From contig URLR01000056.1 of the NCBI GenBank assembly GCA_900548815.1, forward strand, positions 1-12,131: 12,131 nt of DNA, written 5' to 3'. Origin of the DNA: an uncultured Collinsella sp. Its GTDB lineage: Bacteria > Actinomycetota > Coriobacteriia > Coriobacteriales > Coriobacteriaceae. A model generated the notes under the pieces. It was not told the origin of the DNA and searched no databases. It was given only the letters and a program-made list of their open reading frames with translations. Positions 1 through 5,887 of this stretch are shown here, one piece after another (the first letter of the stretch is position 1; each line of letters starts with the position of its first letter). A program made the translations under genes and the position numbers.

Positions 1-158
1 TCCAAGCCCTCAACCTTAACGGTCTCGGCGGGAGCGGCGGCAAGCTCGTCAGAGAGCTCGAGCTTGGTCTGGTTCATCTTCAGCCAGCCCCATGTGGCAG
101 CCGGCATCGCATTGACCTGCTCAAGGGTGGTAGCAGCGGTGTTCGTGGTCTGATTCAT
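1..158 (-). CDS. sufD: SufD, Fe-S cluster assembly scaffold subunit (N-terminal part)
   Basis: This is the first 52 codons of a minus-strand gene that continues beyond base 1. The peptide begins MNQTTNTAATTLEQ and contains PAATWGWLKMN; a Pro-x-x-Thr-Trp motif near the N-terminus is typical of actinobacterial SufD. Its ATG (158-156) shares one base with the sufB stop codon (TAATG), so translation is probably coupled. An AAGGAG ribosome site lies about 10 bases upstream, inside the end of sufB. SufD is known to pair with SufB and SufC in the cytosolic SufBC2D scaffold. The name rests mainly on position directly after sufB, because the diagnostic beta-helix core lies outside the window. Confidence 0.85.
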   Translation of the reverse strand, partial: MNQTTNTAATTLEQVNAMPAATWGWLKMNQTKLELSDELAAAPAETVKVEGL

Positions 159-1570
159 TATCCGATCGCTCCTTCCATCTCGAGCTTGATCAGGTTGTTC
201 ATCTCGACGGCGTACTCCAGCGGCAGCTCCTTGGAGACCGGGTTGGCAAAGCCGTTGACGATCATGGTACGGGCTTCTTCCTCCGAGATACCGCGGCTCA
301 TCAGGTAGAACACCTTATCGTCGCCGATGCGGCCGATGGTGGCCTCGTGGCCGATGTCGACGTTCTTGGCGCGGATGTCCATGGCCGGAATAGTGTCGGA
401 GCGGCTTTGGTCGTCGAGCATCAGCGACTGGCAGCTCACGGTTGCCTTGGAGCCCTCAGCCTTGGGTGTCGCCACGATAGAGCTGCGGAACGTCTGGATG
501 CCGCCGCTCTTGGAGATGCCCTTGGTCTCGACAGTTGCCGAGGTCTCGGGCGCGTTGAGCACGACCTTGCAGCCGGTGTCGAGGTTTTGACCGGCGCCGG
601 CAAAGGTGATGCCGGTAAAGCTCGAGCGGGCGCGGCGGCCGTTGAGCACGCTCATGGGGTAGAGGTAGCCCACGTGGCTGCCGAAGGAGCCGCTGATCCA
701 CTCGATGTCGCCGTCCTCGTCCACGCGCGCACGCTTGGTGTTGAGGTTGTACATGTTCTTGGACCAGTTCTCGATGGTCGAGTAGCGCAGGTGCGCACGC
801 TTGCCCACAAAGAGCTCGACGGCGCCGGCGTGGAGGTTGGCCACGTTGTACTTGGGCGCGGAGCAACCCTCAATGAAGTGCAGGTCGGCATCGTCCTCGA
901 CGATGATGAGCGTGTGCTCAAACTGGCCGGCGCCCTTGGCGTTAAGGCGGAAGTAGCTCTGCAGCGGGAAGTCCAACTTGGTGCCCTTGGGCACGTAGAC
1001 AAACGAGCCGCCCGACCACACGGCGCCGTGCAGGGCCGCAAACTTGTGGTCGGTGGGCGGGATGAGCGTCATAAACTTCTCGTGGATGAGCGGCTCCCAC
1101 TGCGGGTCATGCAGGGCTTCCTCAATACCGGAGTAGACGATGCCCATCTTGGACGCCGTGTCCTGCATGTTGTGGTAGACCAGCTCGGAGTCGTACTGCG
1201 CGCCGACGCCTGCCAGGTAGCTGCGCTCGGCCTCGGGGATGCCCAGGCGCTCAAAGGTGTTCTTGATGTCGTCGGGCACCGACTCCCAGTCGTGCTTTTG
1301 GTCGGTGTTGGGCTTGACATAGGTGACGATGTTATCCATGTCCAGGCCCTCGATGGAGGGGCCCCACGTCGGGTCGGGGAAGCGATTGAAGATCTCGAGG
1401 GACTTGAGGCGCAGGTCGAGCATCCACTGCGGCTCGTCCTTTTTGGCGCTGATCTCGCGCACGATGTCGGGCGTGATGCCGGCGTCGAGGCGCTCGAATC
1501 CCTCCTCGCCATAGGTGAAGTCGTAGAGGCTGCGGTCGATGTCCGCGACCTCGGTGCGGTTCTTGGTCAT
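158..1570 (-). CDS. sufB: SufB, Fe-S cluster assembly scaffold protein
   Basis: The 470-residue protein has the usual length and full-length pattern of SufB, the subunit of the cytosolic SufBC2D complex on which Fe-S clusters are built. Visible family landmarks are the aromatic-rich GGSFVYVPKGTKLDFPLQ segment (187-204), EGCSAPKY with Cys236, DTGC with Cys334, SCQSLMLDDQSRSDTIP with Cys380, and GHEATIGRIG with His408-Glu409. By comparison with E. coli SufB, Cys380 and Glu409 have the same 29-residue spacing as Cys405 and Glu434, which are implicated in cluster assembly. Cys236 probably matches Cys254, the sulfur entry site. These equivalences are inferred without an alignment program. The gene starts 12 bases after the sufC stop, behind an AGGGGCG ribosome site, and its stop overlaps the sufD start. 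No key residue appears missing. Confidence 0.97.
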   Translation of the reverse strand: MTKNRTEVADIDRSLYDFTYGEEGFERLDAGITPDIVREISAKKDEPQWMLDLRLKSLEIFNRFPDPTWGPSIEGLDMDNIVTYVKPNTDQKHDWESVPDDIKNTFERLGIPEAERSYLAGVGAQYDSELVYHNMQDTASKMGIVYSGIEEALHDPQWEPLIHEKFMTLIPPTDHKFAALHGAVWSGGSFVYVPKGTKLDFPLQSYFRLNAKGAGQFEHTLIIVEDDADLHFIEGCSAPKYNVANLHAGAVELFVGKRAHLRYSTIENWSKNMYNLNTKRARVDEDGDIEWISGSFGSHVGYLYPMSVLNGRRARSSFTGITFAGAGQNLDTGCKVVLNAPETSATVETKGISKSGGIQTFRSSIVATPKAEGSKATVSCQSLMLDDQSRSDTIPAMDIRAKNVDIGHEATIGRIGDDKVFYLMSRGISEEEARTMIVNGFANPVSKELPLEYAVEMNNLIKLEMEGAIG

Positions 1571-1582
1571 TGCGTCGCCCCT

Positions 1583-2383
1583 TTACGCCTGCTGCTCGGC
1601 AGCGGCAGACTCGGCCTGGGCGCGCTGCTCGGCGGCCTCGCGCTCGAAGGTCTCAAAGCCGTTCTTGTCGATCCAGGGGATGAGCGAGGCGTCGTCCTCG
1701 CGCACGATGTGGCCCTTGACCATAACGTGGACGCGGTCGACATCCAGGTGCTCCAAAATGCGCGTGTTGTGCGTGATGATGAGCATGGAGCCGTCGCAGC
1801 TCTTGCGATACGCGTCCATGCCGTGGCTGACGGTGGACAGGGCGTCGACGTCCAGGCCGGAGTCGGTTTCGTCCAGGATGGCGAGCTTGGGCTGCAGCAG
1901 CAGGAGCTGGAGCATCTCGACCTTCTTTTTCTCGCCGCCCGAGAAACCTACGCCCAGCTCGCGGTTGAGGTAGGCGGTATCCATGTTGAGCTCGGCCGCG
2001 AGCTCCTTGACGCGACGGCGGAATTCCTTGCCCTTCATCTCCAGGCCGGGGCGGCCGGCGATGCTGGCGCGCAAAAAGCTCGACAGTGGCACGCCGGGGA
2101 TCTCGACCGGGGCCTGGAAGCTCAGGAACAGGCCGGCGCGCGAGCGCTTGTCGGTAGTGAGCTCGGTGATGTCCTGGCCGTCAAAGACGATGCGGCCGTC
2201 GTTGACCGTGTAAACGGGGTCGCCCATGACCAGGTGGCCGAGGGTGGACTTGCCGGCGCCGTTGGGTCCCATCAGCACGTGGGTCTCGCCAGCGGCGACG
2301 TTAAGGTTGACGTTGTGGAGGATGGTCTTCTCGTCCACGGAGGCGGTCAGACCTTCGATGGAAAGCAGCGGATTTGCGCTCAT
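1583..2383 (-). CDS. sufC: SufC, ATPase of the SUF Fe-S assembly complex
   Basis: This is a 266-residue ABC-type ATPase that drives conformational change of the SufBC2D scaffold. It shows a Walker A (GPNGAGKST, 39-47), a Q-loop (SFQAPVEIPGV, Gln90), the SufC-type signature FSGGEKKK (147-154), Walker B (LAILDETDSGLDVD, 168-181) and the switch histidine His205 in ITHNTRIL. The C-terminus is a short Ala/Gln/Glu-rich tail. The frame is open to 2413, but the ATG at 2383 is preferred because GAGAGGGA lies about 6 bases upstream, whereas the upstream start has only a poorly placed site. It is the first gene of the suf operon and is divergent from the Rrf2 gene; the divergent region carries a candidate promoter and operator. 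All catalytic motifs are intact. Confidence 0.97.
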   Translation of the reverse strand: MSANPLLSIEGLTASVDEKTILHNVNLNVAAGETHVLMGPNGAGKSTLGHLVMGDPVYTVNDGRIVFDGQDITELTTDKRSRAGLFLSFQAPVEIPGVPLSSFLRASIAGRPGLEMKGKEFRRRVKELAAELNMDTAYLNRELGVGFSGGEKKKVEMLQLLLLQPKLAILDETDSGLDVDALSTVSHGMDAYRKSCDGSMLIITHNTRILEHLDVDRVHVMVKGHIVREDDASLIPWIDKNGFETFEREAAEQRAQAESAAAEQQA

Positions 2384-2447
2384 GCTGTCCCTCTCTGTAT
2401 ATGGTGTACTCATAGGTGTACTAAACCCTAGGAATCTTCTCGGAATA

Positions 2448-2475
2448 AAGTTACTATGGGTTCGGCGTTAGTCAA
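2448..2475 (-). promoter_or_regulatory. Candidate promoter of the suf operon
   Basis: On the minus strand, TTGACT (bases 2475-2470) is followed after 16 bases by TAACTT (2453-2448). The -35 box matches the consensus at five of six positions; the -10 box is weaker. Transcription would start near 2441, giving a leader of about 58 bases before sufC. The -35 box lies inside the inverted repeat at 2468-2491. The promoter is inferred by eye only. Confidence 0.45.
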
Positions 2476-2491
2476 GGGAAAACCCGACTAA
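2468..2491. promoter_or_regulatory. Inverted repeat overlapping suf -35, candidate Rrf2 operator
   Basis: The outer arms TTAGTC (2468-2473) and GACTAA (2486-2491) are perfect inverted copies. They enclose inner arms GGG (2476-2478) and CCC (2483-2485) around AAAA. The site covers the candidate -35 box of the suf promoter and lies just upstream of the divergent Rrf2 gene. A dimeric Rrf2 regulator bound here could block suf transcription. Site and regulator are paired by position only; the sequence is not a clear match to the E. coli IscR consensus. Confidence 0.5.
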
Positions 2492-2496
2492 TCCAC

Positions 2497-2525
2497 TCGA
2501 CTTTTTAGATGTGGGACATAATAAT
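2497..2525 (+). promoter_or_regulatory. Candidate promoter of the rrf2 gene
   Basis: TCGACT (2497-2502) is separated by 17 bases from AATAAT (2520-2525). The -10 box matches TATAAT at five of six positions and the -35 box matches at four. A start near 2532 would give a leader of about 74 bases that contains most of the strong inverted repeat beginning at 2526. The call is by eye. Confidence 0.4.
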
Positions 2526-2572
2526 CAGGCTTGTTTGCCCCGCGTGCATAAGATTTGGGACAAACAAGCCTG
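2526..2572 (+). repeat. Strong 12-bp inverted repeat in the rrf2 leader
   Basis: CAGGCTTGTTTG (2526-2537) is repeated as its perfect inverse CAAACAAGCCTG (2561-2572). After one mismatch, three further pairs (CCC 2539-2541 with GGG 2557-2559) leave a 15-base loop. No run of T follows on either strand, so it does not look like an intrinsic terminator. It abuts the candidate -10 box of rrf2 and may be an autoregulatory operator or a leader hairpin. Confidence 0.6.
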
Positions 2573-2605
2573 GTATTTTGTCTCGGCTACGATGAGAGGG
2601 TAGGT

Positions 2606-3037
2606 ATGCTCATTTCTTCTAAGGGCCGCTATGCCCTCCGTCTGATGATCTATATCGCAGCGCTTGGTGACGCCGAGGGCAAGATTGCCCTTCGCGAGGT
2701 CGCTGACCGCGAGCGTATTTCACAAAAGTATTTGGAGCAGCTGGTTCGTCCGCTCATGAAGGCGGGCCTGCTTAAGAGCGTACGCGGCAAGGGCGGCGGC
2801 TACATGATGGCCAAGGATCCAGCCGAGGTGCGTGCCGGCGACATCCTGCGCGCCGTCGAGGGCAGCACGGCTCCAGTGGCGTGCGATGGCATCGACAACA
2901 GCTGCGCCCGCAGTGACCTGTGTTCCACCGTCAAGTTCTGGCGTGGTCTGGACGAGGTCATCGAGAACTATGTCGACGGTGTAACGCTGGCTGACTTGGC
3001 CGCCGTCCCCGAAATCAACTTCGATATTAAGCTGTAG
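2606..3037 (+). CDS. Rrf2-family Fe-S-sensing transcriptional regulator (IscR/SufR-like)
   Basis: This is a 143-residue protein with a typical Rrf2 layout. MLISSKGRYALRLMIYIA opens the first helices, a winged helix-turn-helix covers about residues 28-67 (SQKYLEQLVRPLMKAGLL, then the wing VRGKGGGY), and a long helix follows. Cys93, Cys100 and Cys106 are spaced C-X6-C-X5-C, close to the three cluster ligands of IscR (Cys92, 98, 104), so it probably binds an Fe-S cluster. The frame is open to 2555, but ATG 2606 is chosen because it gives the conserved Rrf2 N-terminus and has GAGAGGG just upstream. It is divergent from sufCBD and so is the probable suf regulator. The nucleotidyltransferase gene starts 8 bases after its stop. 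Whether it represses or activates cannot be read from sequence. Confidence 0.93.
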   Translation: MLISSKGRYALRLMIYIAALGDAEGKIALREVADRERISQKYLEQLVRPLMKAGLLKSVRGKGGGYMMAKDPAEVRAGDILRAVEGSTAPVACDGIDNSCARSDLCSTVKFWRGLDEVIENYVDGVTLADLAAVPEINFDIKL

Positions 3038-3045
3038 GGGTGCAA

Positions 3046-3333
3046 ATGGCATCTCTCGACAAGGTGTACAAGCAAATCGAAGTTTTTGCTCGGGAATGTG
3101 ACGCCGAGAAGGTTGTGCTGTTTGGTTCCCGCGCTCGAGGTGACAATTTGCCTAAGAGCGATATTGACATCGCCGTAGCAGGTTGCCGGGATTTCGGCCG
3201 TTTCTCATATTTGATCGAGGAGCGTCTTGATACTCTTTTGGATGTAGATGTCGTCAATCTCGACGAGTCCTTATCGCAGCAATTGCTCGATGAAATTGCC
3301 AGGGATGGTGTGATTCTGTATGAAAAAATATGA
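3046..3333 (+). CDS. MNT-type nucleotidyltransferase, probable MntA-like antitoxin
   Basis: This is a 95-residue minimal nucleotidyltransferase. Residues 23-44 form the core: Gly27-Ser28, ten residues, then Asp39-Ile-Asp41, an exact GS-X10-D-x-D motif. Asp68 in LDVDVVNL is a candidate third metal ligand. In characterised MntA-HepT (type VII) systems the antitoxin transfers AMP to a tyrosine of the HEPN toxin and silences it. ATG 3046 is preferred over an in-frame GTG at 3040 because AGGGG (3036-3040) is well spaced for the ATG. The ribosome site overlaps the regulator's stop codon, so the gene is probably cotranscribed with it. The last 14 bases overlap the HEPN gene. Base composition is AT-richer than its neighbours, which hints at transfer. 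Confidence 0.9.
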   Translation: MASLDKVYKQIEVFARECDAEKVVLFGSRARGDNLPKSDIDIAVAGCRDFGRFSYLIEERLDTLLDVDVVNLDESLSQQLLDEIARDGVILYEKI

Positions 3334-3739
3334 GAACTTTGCCAGCGCCTTGGTGAATCTTGAGGATGCGCCCAATCAGGATCTCAACAATGATTTTGTT
3401 CAGAGTGGATTGATTAATAAGTTCAATCTTCAATTTGAACTGAGCTGGAAGCTCCTTAAGCGTCTGCTCGAGTATGAGGGCGCCACGCTTGCCGCGTCGG
3501 GGTCTCCTCGTGCCATCTTGAAGGAGTCCTACCGATTCTACGACTTTATTGATGAGGCGGCCTGGCTAGATATGCTCAGAGATCGCAATACGAACGTCCA
3601 TATCTATGACAACAAGCTCGCTCAAGATTTGATTCAGCGCATCTTGAACGTCTATATCCCTGCTTTCTGCCAGTTGAGGGACGGGTTGATGGAGCGTTAC
3701 GGCGAGCTTCTGTTGGCGCCCGACGACCAGTTTGTTTAA
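3320..3739 (+). CDS. HEPN-domain protein (HI0074-like), probable type VII toxin
   Basis: The 139-residue, mostly helical protein resembles the HI0074 'nucleotidyltransferase substrate-binding' family of HEPN proteins. Family hallmarks are GLINKFNLQFELSWKLLKRLLE (about 30-51), SPRAILKESY (62-71) and WLDMLRDRNTNVHIYD (82-97). The last segment holds Arg89-X4-His94-x-Tyr96, the R-X4-H-x-Y motif of HEPN RNases; in HepT the tyrosine is the residue AMPylated by the partner. The start overlaps the nucleotidyltransferase gene by 14 bases, so the two products are translationally coupled. A strong ribosome site before the ATG is not obvious, which fits coupling. G+C is about 45% in 3341-3480 by hand count. 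A role as toxin is inferred; older literature simply calls such proteins substrate-binding partners. Confidence 0.88.
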   Translation: MKKYENFASALVNLEDAPNQDLNNDFVQSGLINKFNLQFELSWKLLKRLLEYEGATLAASGSPRAILKESYRFYDFIDEAAWLDMLRDRNTNVHIYDNKLAQDLIQRILNVYIPAFCQLRDGLMERYGELLLAPDDQFV

Positions 3740-3742
3740 TTT

Positions 3743-3772
3743 CTTAAGATTTCGTAATTCCTTAAGATTTCG
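3743..3772 (+). repeat. Two direct copies of CTTAAGATTTCG
   Basis: CTTAAGATTTCG occurs at 3743-3754 and again at 3761-3772, 18 bases apart, in the gap after the HEPN stop codon. The surrounding TTC is shared too. A second, looser direct repeat follows: GAGGGTTGTTG (3775-3785) and GAGGGGTTGTTG (3795-3806). The repeats could be operator copies or a duplication scar; no function is evident. Confidence 0.6.
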
Positions 3773-3799
3773 CGGAGGGTTGTTGCCGTTTACCGAGGG

Positions 3800-3815
3800 G
3801 TTGTTGTGCAACAAC
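3800..3815. repeat. Palindrome GTTGTTG-TG-CAACAAC upstream of the surface protein
   Basis: Seven-base arms GTTGTTG (3800-3806) and CAACAAC (3809-3815) flank TG. It lies about 70 bases before the surface-protein start. The 12-mer TTGTTGTGCAAC in it recurs at 5751-5762, just after that gene's terminator stem. It may be a regulator site; the RNA hairpin would have a very tight loop and no T run, so a terminator is unlikely. Confidence 0.5.
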
Positions 3816-3885
3816 GGGCGAGCTGCAATACTTATTTTTATCTTTGCAAACTGAACTTTAACTACACCAATGCAGGGAGGATCTT

Positions 3886-5685
3886 ATGCAGCCCAAGCAT
3901 TCTGCTATTGTCGCGGGCCTGACGCTGGCGCTTTCGTTTGGCGCCGTTTCCGCGCCGGCACCCGCCGCTGCCGAGGAGCCCACGCCGGGCATTGCCTCGG
4001 ATGCCACCGATATCGATAAGGGCCTTTACACCCAACAGTCCTTCTCGGGCGTGCTGAGGTCGGTCCAGGGCGTTTCGTTTGTCAACGTGACTCCCGAGAT
4101 GAAGTACTTCACCAAATATGAGAGCCATGGCAACTATAACCAGGGCTTTTCGTATGGTGACGGCTACAACGCGCTGGGTTATTACCAGTTCGACCGTCGT
4201 TGGTCGCTCATTCCGTTTATGAAGCAGGTTTACAACTACGATTCTGCCAAGTACGGCATGCTCAAGGATGCGATTGATCGCGGCAGCGAGATTTCCAACG
4301 CGAGCAATGCCATGTACGAGAACGGCCAGCTTACCGAGCTGGGCCGTATTGCACAGGAGGCCTTCCAGGGTGCTTATAACACCGATCCTGCTGAGTTTTC
4401 GGCTCTGCAGGATGCGTATGCGTACAACTCGTACTATGCGGTGACCGAGGCGTGGCTCAAGAGCGGCCTGGGCATTGATATTTCGGGCCGCGCCGATTGC
4501 GTCAAGGGCATGGTGTGGAGCATCACCAACATGTGCGGCACCGGTGGTTGCAGGGACTTCTTCCGTTGGGCGAATCTTTCCAACGATATGTCCGACCGCG
4601 AGTTTGTGACGGCGCTCTCCAACAGCGTGGTCAATAACGTGGCGACCAAGTATTCGAGCCAGCCCCAGTATCATGAGGGCTGGAAGAACCGCTACCGCAA
4701 CGAGCTAAAGGACTGCTTGGTTTATATCGCTGAGGACGATGCTGCCGCCGCGGCGCCCGTGCAGCCCGAGCCTGCGCCGGCGCCCTCGCTGACACCTGAT
4801 TCGAATGACGGCTCGAGTGACGATGTCAACGATGACAGGATGGATGCGCCCTCGACCGATGCTGACGGTAATGGCTCTGCTGGTGACACTACCAACGACG
4901 GCTCTACCTCGAACGGCTCCGATTCGAACGGCTCTGCTGCGGGCGATTCGTCTTCAAGCTCTGCCGGCAATACGGGCAGCGACGCTTCTGGTTCGACCGA
5001 CGCTGACACCTCTAACTCATCTACCGGCTCGAGTGATTCGTCCATTGACACTGGCTCTAACAACGGCTCTGGCTCTGACGCAACCCCTGATTCCGATGCT
5101 TCCAAGGACGACTCGAATAAGGCGCCGGACGCTCCCGTTGCTTCGCCGGATAAGAAGCCCTCTTTCTCCGTGCAGCTTGGTTCTACGCTGGGCTCTTCGC
5201 TGATGGCTGGCGTCAATAATGGCTCGACTCAGAACAAGGACAACTCTGATCAGGTTTCCACGGAAAAGACCGAGGCCGCAAAGGGCGACTCCAAGGATGA
5301 GGCTTCCGAGAAGACCGTATCCGATAAGGGTTCTAGCTCGGAGGAGAAGGACGACAAGTCCACTCAGAAGAAGGACAAGATCAAAACCGAGGGCGAAAAG
5401 AAAAAGACCGAGGACGAAAAGAAACAGTCCGAAGACGACGACAAGAGCGGTGCTGACAACCAGAATCAGGAGCAAAATGACTCCAAAACGGTGACCACCA
5501 CGACCACGACGACTACAGCTACCAAGTCCTCGGGCGGCAACATGCCCAAGACGGGCGATCTGATTGTGATGGCGAGCCTTGCCAGCGCGAGCTTGGCCAC
5601 ACTGGGCGCTACGTCTATCGTAAGTGGTAAGCATAAGCTCGATCAGCAGAAGAAAGCTTCTGGAGAGGACGACTCTGAGGAGTAG
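3886..5685 (+). CDS. Secreted sortase-anchored protein with lysozyme/transglycosylase-like N-terminal domain
   Basis: The 599-residue protein has a Sec signal peptide (1-29, hydrophobic core then APAPAAA before Glu30). A structured domain covers about 60-285. It contains KYESHGNYNQ (Glu79) and, after a glycine-rich stretch, NALGYYQFD (95-103). This E-S-x-G-N ... G-x-x-Q-F pattern resembles the catalytic region of SLT/Rpf-type peptidoglycan-cleaving domains, so Glu79 is a candidate catalytic acid. Cys205, Cys217, Cys222 and Cys277 could form disulfides outside the cell. Then comes a Ser/Asp/Gly/Asn-rich stalk (about 290-465), a Lys/Glu-rich segment (about 465-525) and a Thr run. The end is a sorting signal: MPKTGD (553-558), a hydrophobic helix (559-579) and a Lys/Glu/Asp-rich tail. 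AGGGAGGA precedes the ATG. It is a single-gene unit closed by a terminator. Wall remodelling or adhesion is inferred; the enzyme call is tentative. Confidence 0.9.
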   Translation: MQPKHSAIVAGLTLALSFGAVSAPAPAAAEEPTPGIASDATDIDKGLYTQQSFSGVLRSVQGVSFVNVTPEMKYFTKYESHGNYNQGFSYGDGYNALGYYQFDRRWSLIPFMKQVYNYDSAKYGMLKDAIDRGSEISNASNAMYENGQLTELGRIAQEAFQGAYNTDPAEFSALQDAYAYNSYYAVTEAWLKSGLGIDISGRADCVKGMVWSITNMCGTGGCRDFFRWANLSNDMSDREFVTALSNSVVNNVATKYSSQPQYHEGWKNRYRNELKDCLVYIAEDDAAAAAPVQPEPAPAPSLTPDSNDGSSDDVNDDRMDAPSTDADGNGSAGDTTNDGSTSNGSDSNGSAAGDSSSSSAGNTGSDASGSTDADTSNSSTGSSDSSIDTGSNNGSGSDATPDSDASKDDSNKAPDAPVASPDKKPSFSVQLGSTLGSSLMAGVNNGSTQNKDNSDQVSTEKTEAAKGDSKDEASEKTVSDKGSSSEEKDDKSTQKKDKIKTEGEKKKTEDEKKQSEDDDKSGADNQNQEQNDSKTVTTTTTTTTATKSSGGNMPKTGDLIVMASLASASLATLGATSIVSGKHKLDQQKKASGEDDSEE

Positions 5686-5717
5686 GCTCTCAATTGCCAG
5701 ATAACTAAATAGTCGGG

Positions 5718-5752
5718 ACGGGGTCCGGTGCGAATGCATCGGGCCCCGTTTT
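5718..5752 (+). terminator. Intrinsic terminator after the surface-protein gene
   Basis: ACGGGGTCCGGTGC (5718-5731) pairs with GCATCGGGCCCCGT (5736-5749) through 14 positions, twelve Watson-Crick and two G-U, around a GAAT loop. TTTT (5749-5752) follows, then GTTGT. It lies 33 bases after the surface-protein stop and is a convincing rho-independent terminator. Confidence 0.88.
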
Positions 5753-5803
5753 GTTGTGCAACGATTAGTTGTGCCCCCTCACACCTCTTGTTGCTACCGT
5801 TGC

Positions 5804-5829
5804 CCGATATGTTTGCGCGGCGATATCGG
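5804..5829. repeat. Inverted repeat CCGATAT / ATATCGG upstream of the AAA-like gene
   Basis: CCGATAT (5804-5810) and ATATCGG (5823-5829) are perfect inverted copies separated by 12 bases. A possible -10 box, TACAAT (5848-5853), lies downstream and about 35 bases before the GTG start; no good -35 box is seen. The repeat would sit near the -35 region, as expected for an operator. The rest of the 202-base gap holds the terminator and nothing else recognised. Confidence 0.35.
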
Positions 5830-5887
5830 TACGCGCGAGGCGGTCATTACAATTGGCATCGTGTTGCGATTTAGGGGGAACGTTTTG

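Noticed and set aside
347..2431. A 694-codon open frame on the plus strand opposite sufB and sufC
   Set aside because: It is a shadow of high-GC coding DNA. The protein is a low-information Val/Ala/Gly/Asp/His-rich string with no recognisable domain, while the opposite strand encodes intact SufB and SufC.
2526..2572. Reading the rrf2 leader repeat as an intrinsic terminator
   Set aside because: No T run follows on either strand and no gene ends nearby; it lies between two divergent genes.
4800..5520. A CRISPR array or DNA tandem repeat in the stalk region
   Set aside because: Short GGCTC-type strings recur because of Ser-Gly codons; there are no regular repeat-spacer units.
4722..5739. Antisense frames opposite the Ser/Asp-rich stalk
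   Set aside because: Their Ser/Glu-rich or Leu/Arg-rich composition mirrors the repetitive stalk codons, and no ribosome site or domain supports them.
5756..5887. An N-terminal extension of the AAA-like protein from a GTG at 5756
   Set aside because: It would begin within a few bases of the upstream terminator's T run and lacks a ribosome site; the GTG at 5888 has AGGGGG upstream and family similarity begins after it.
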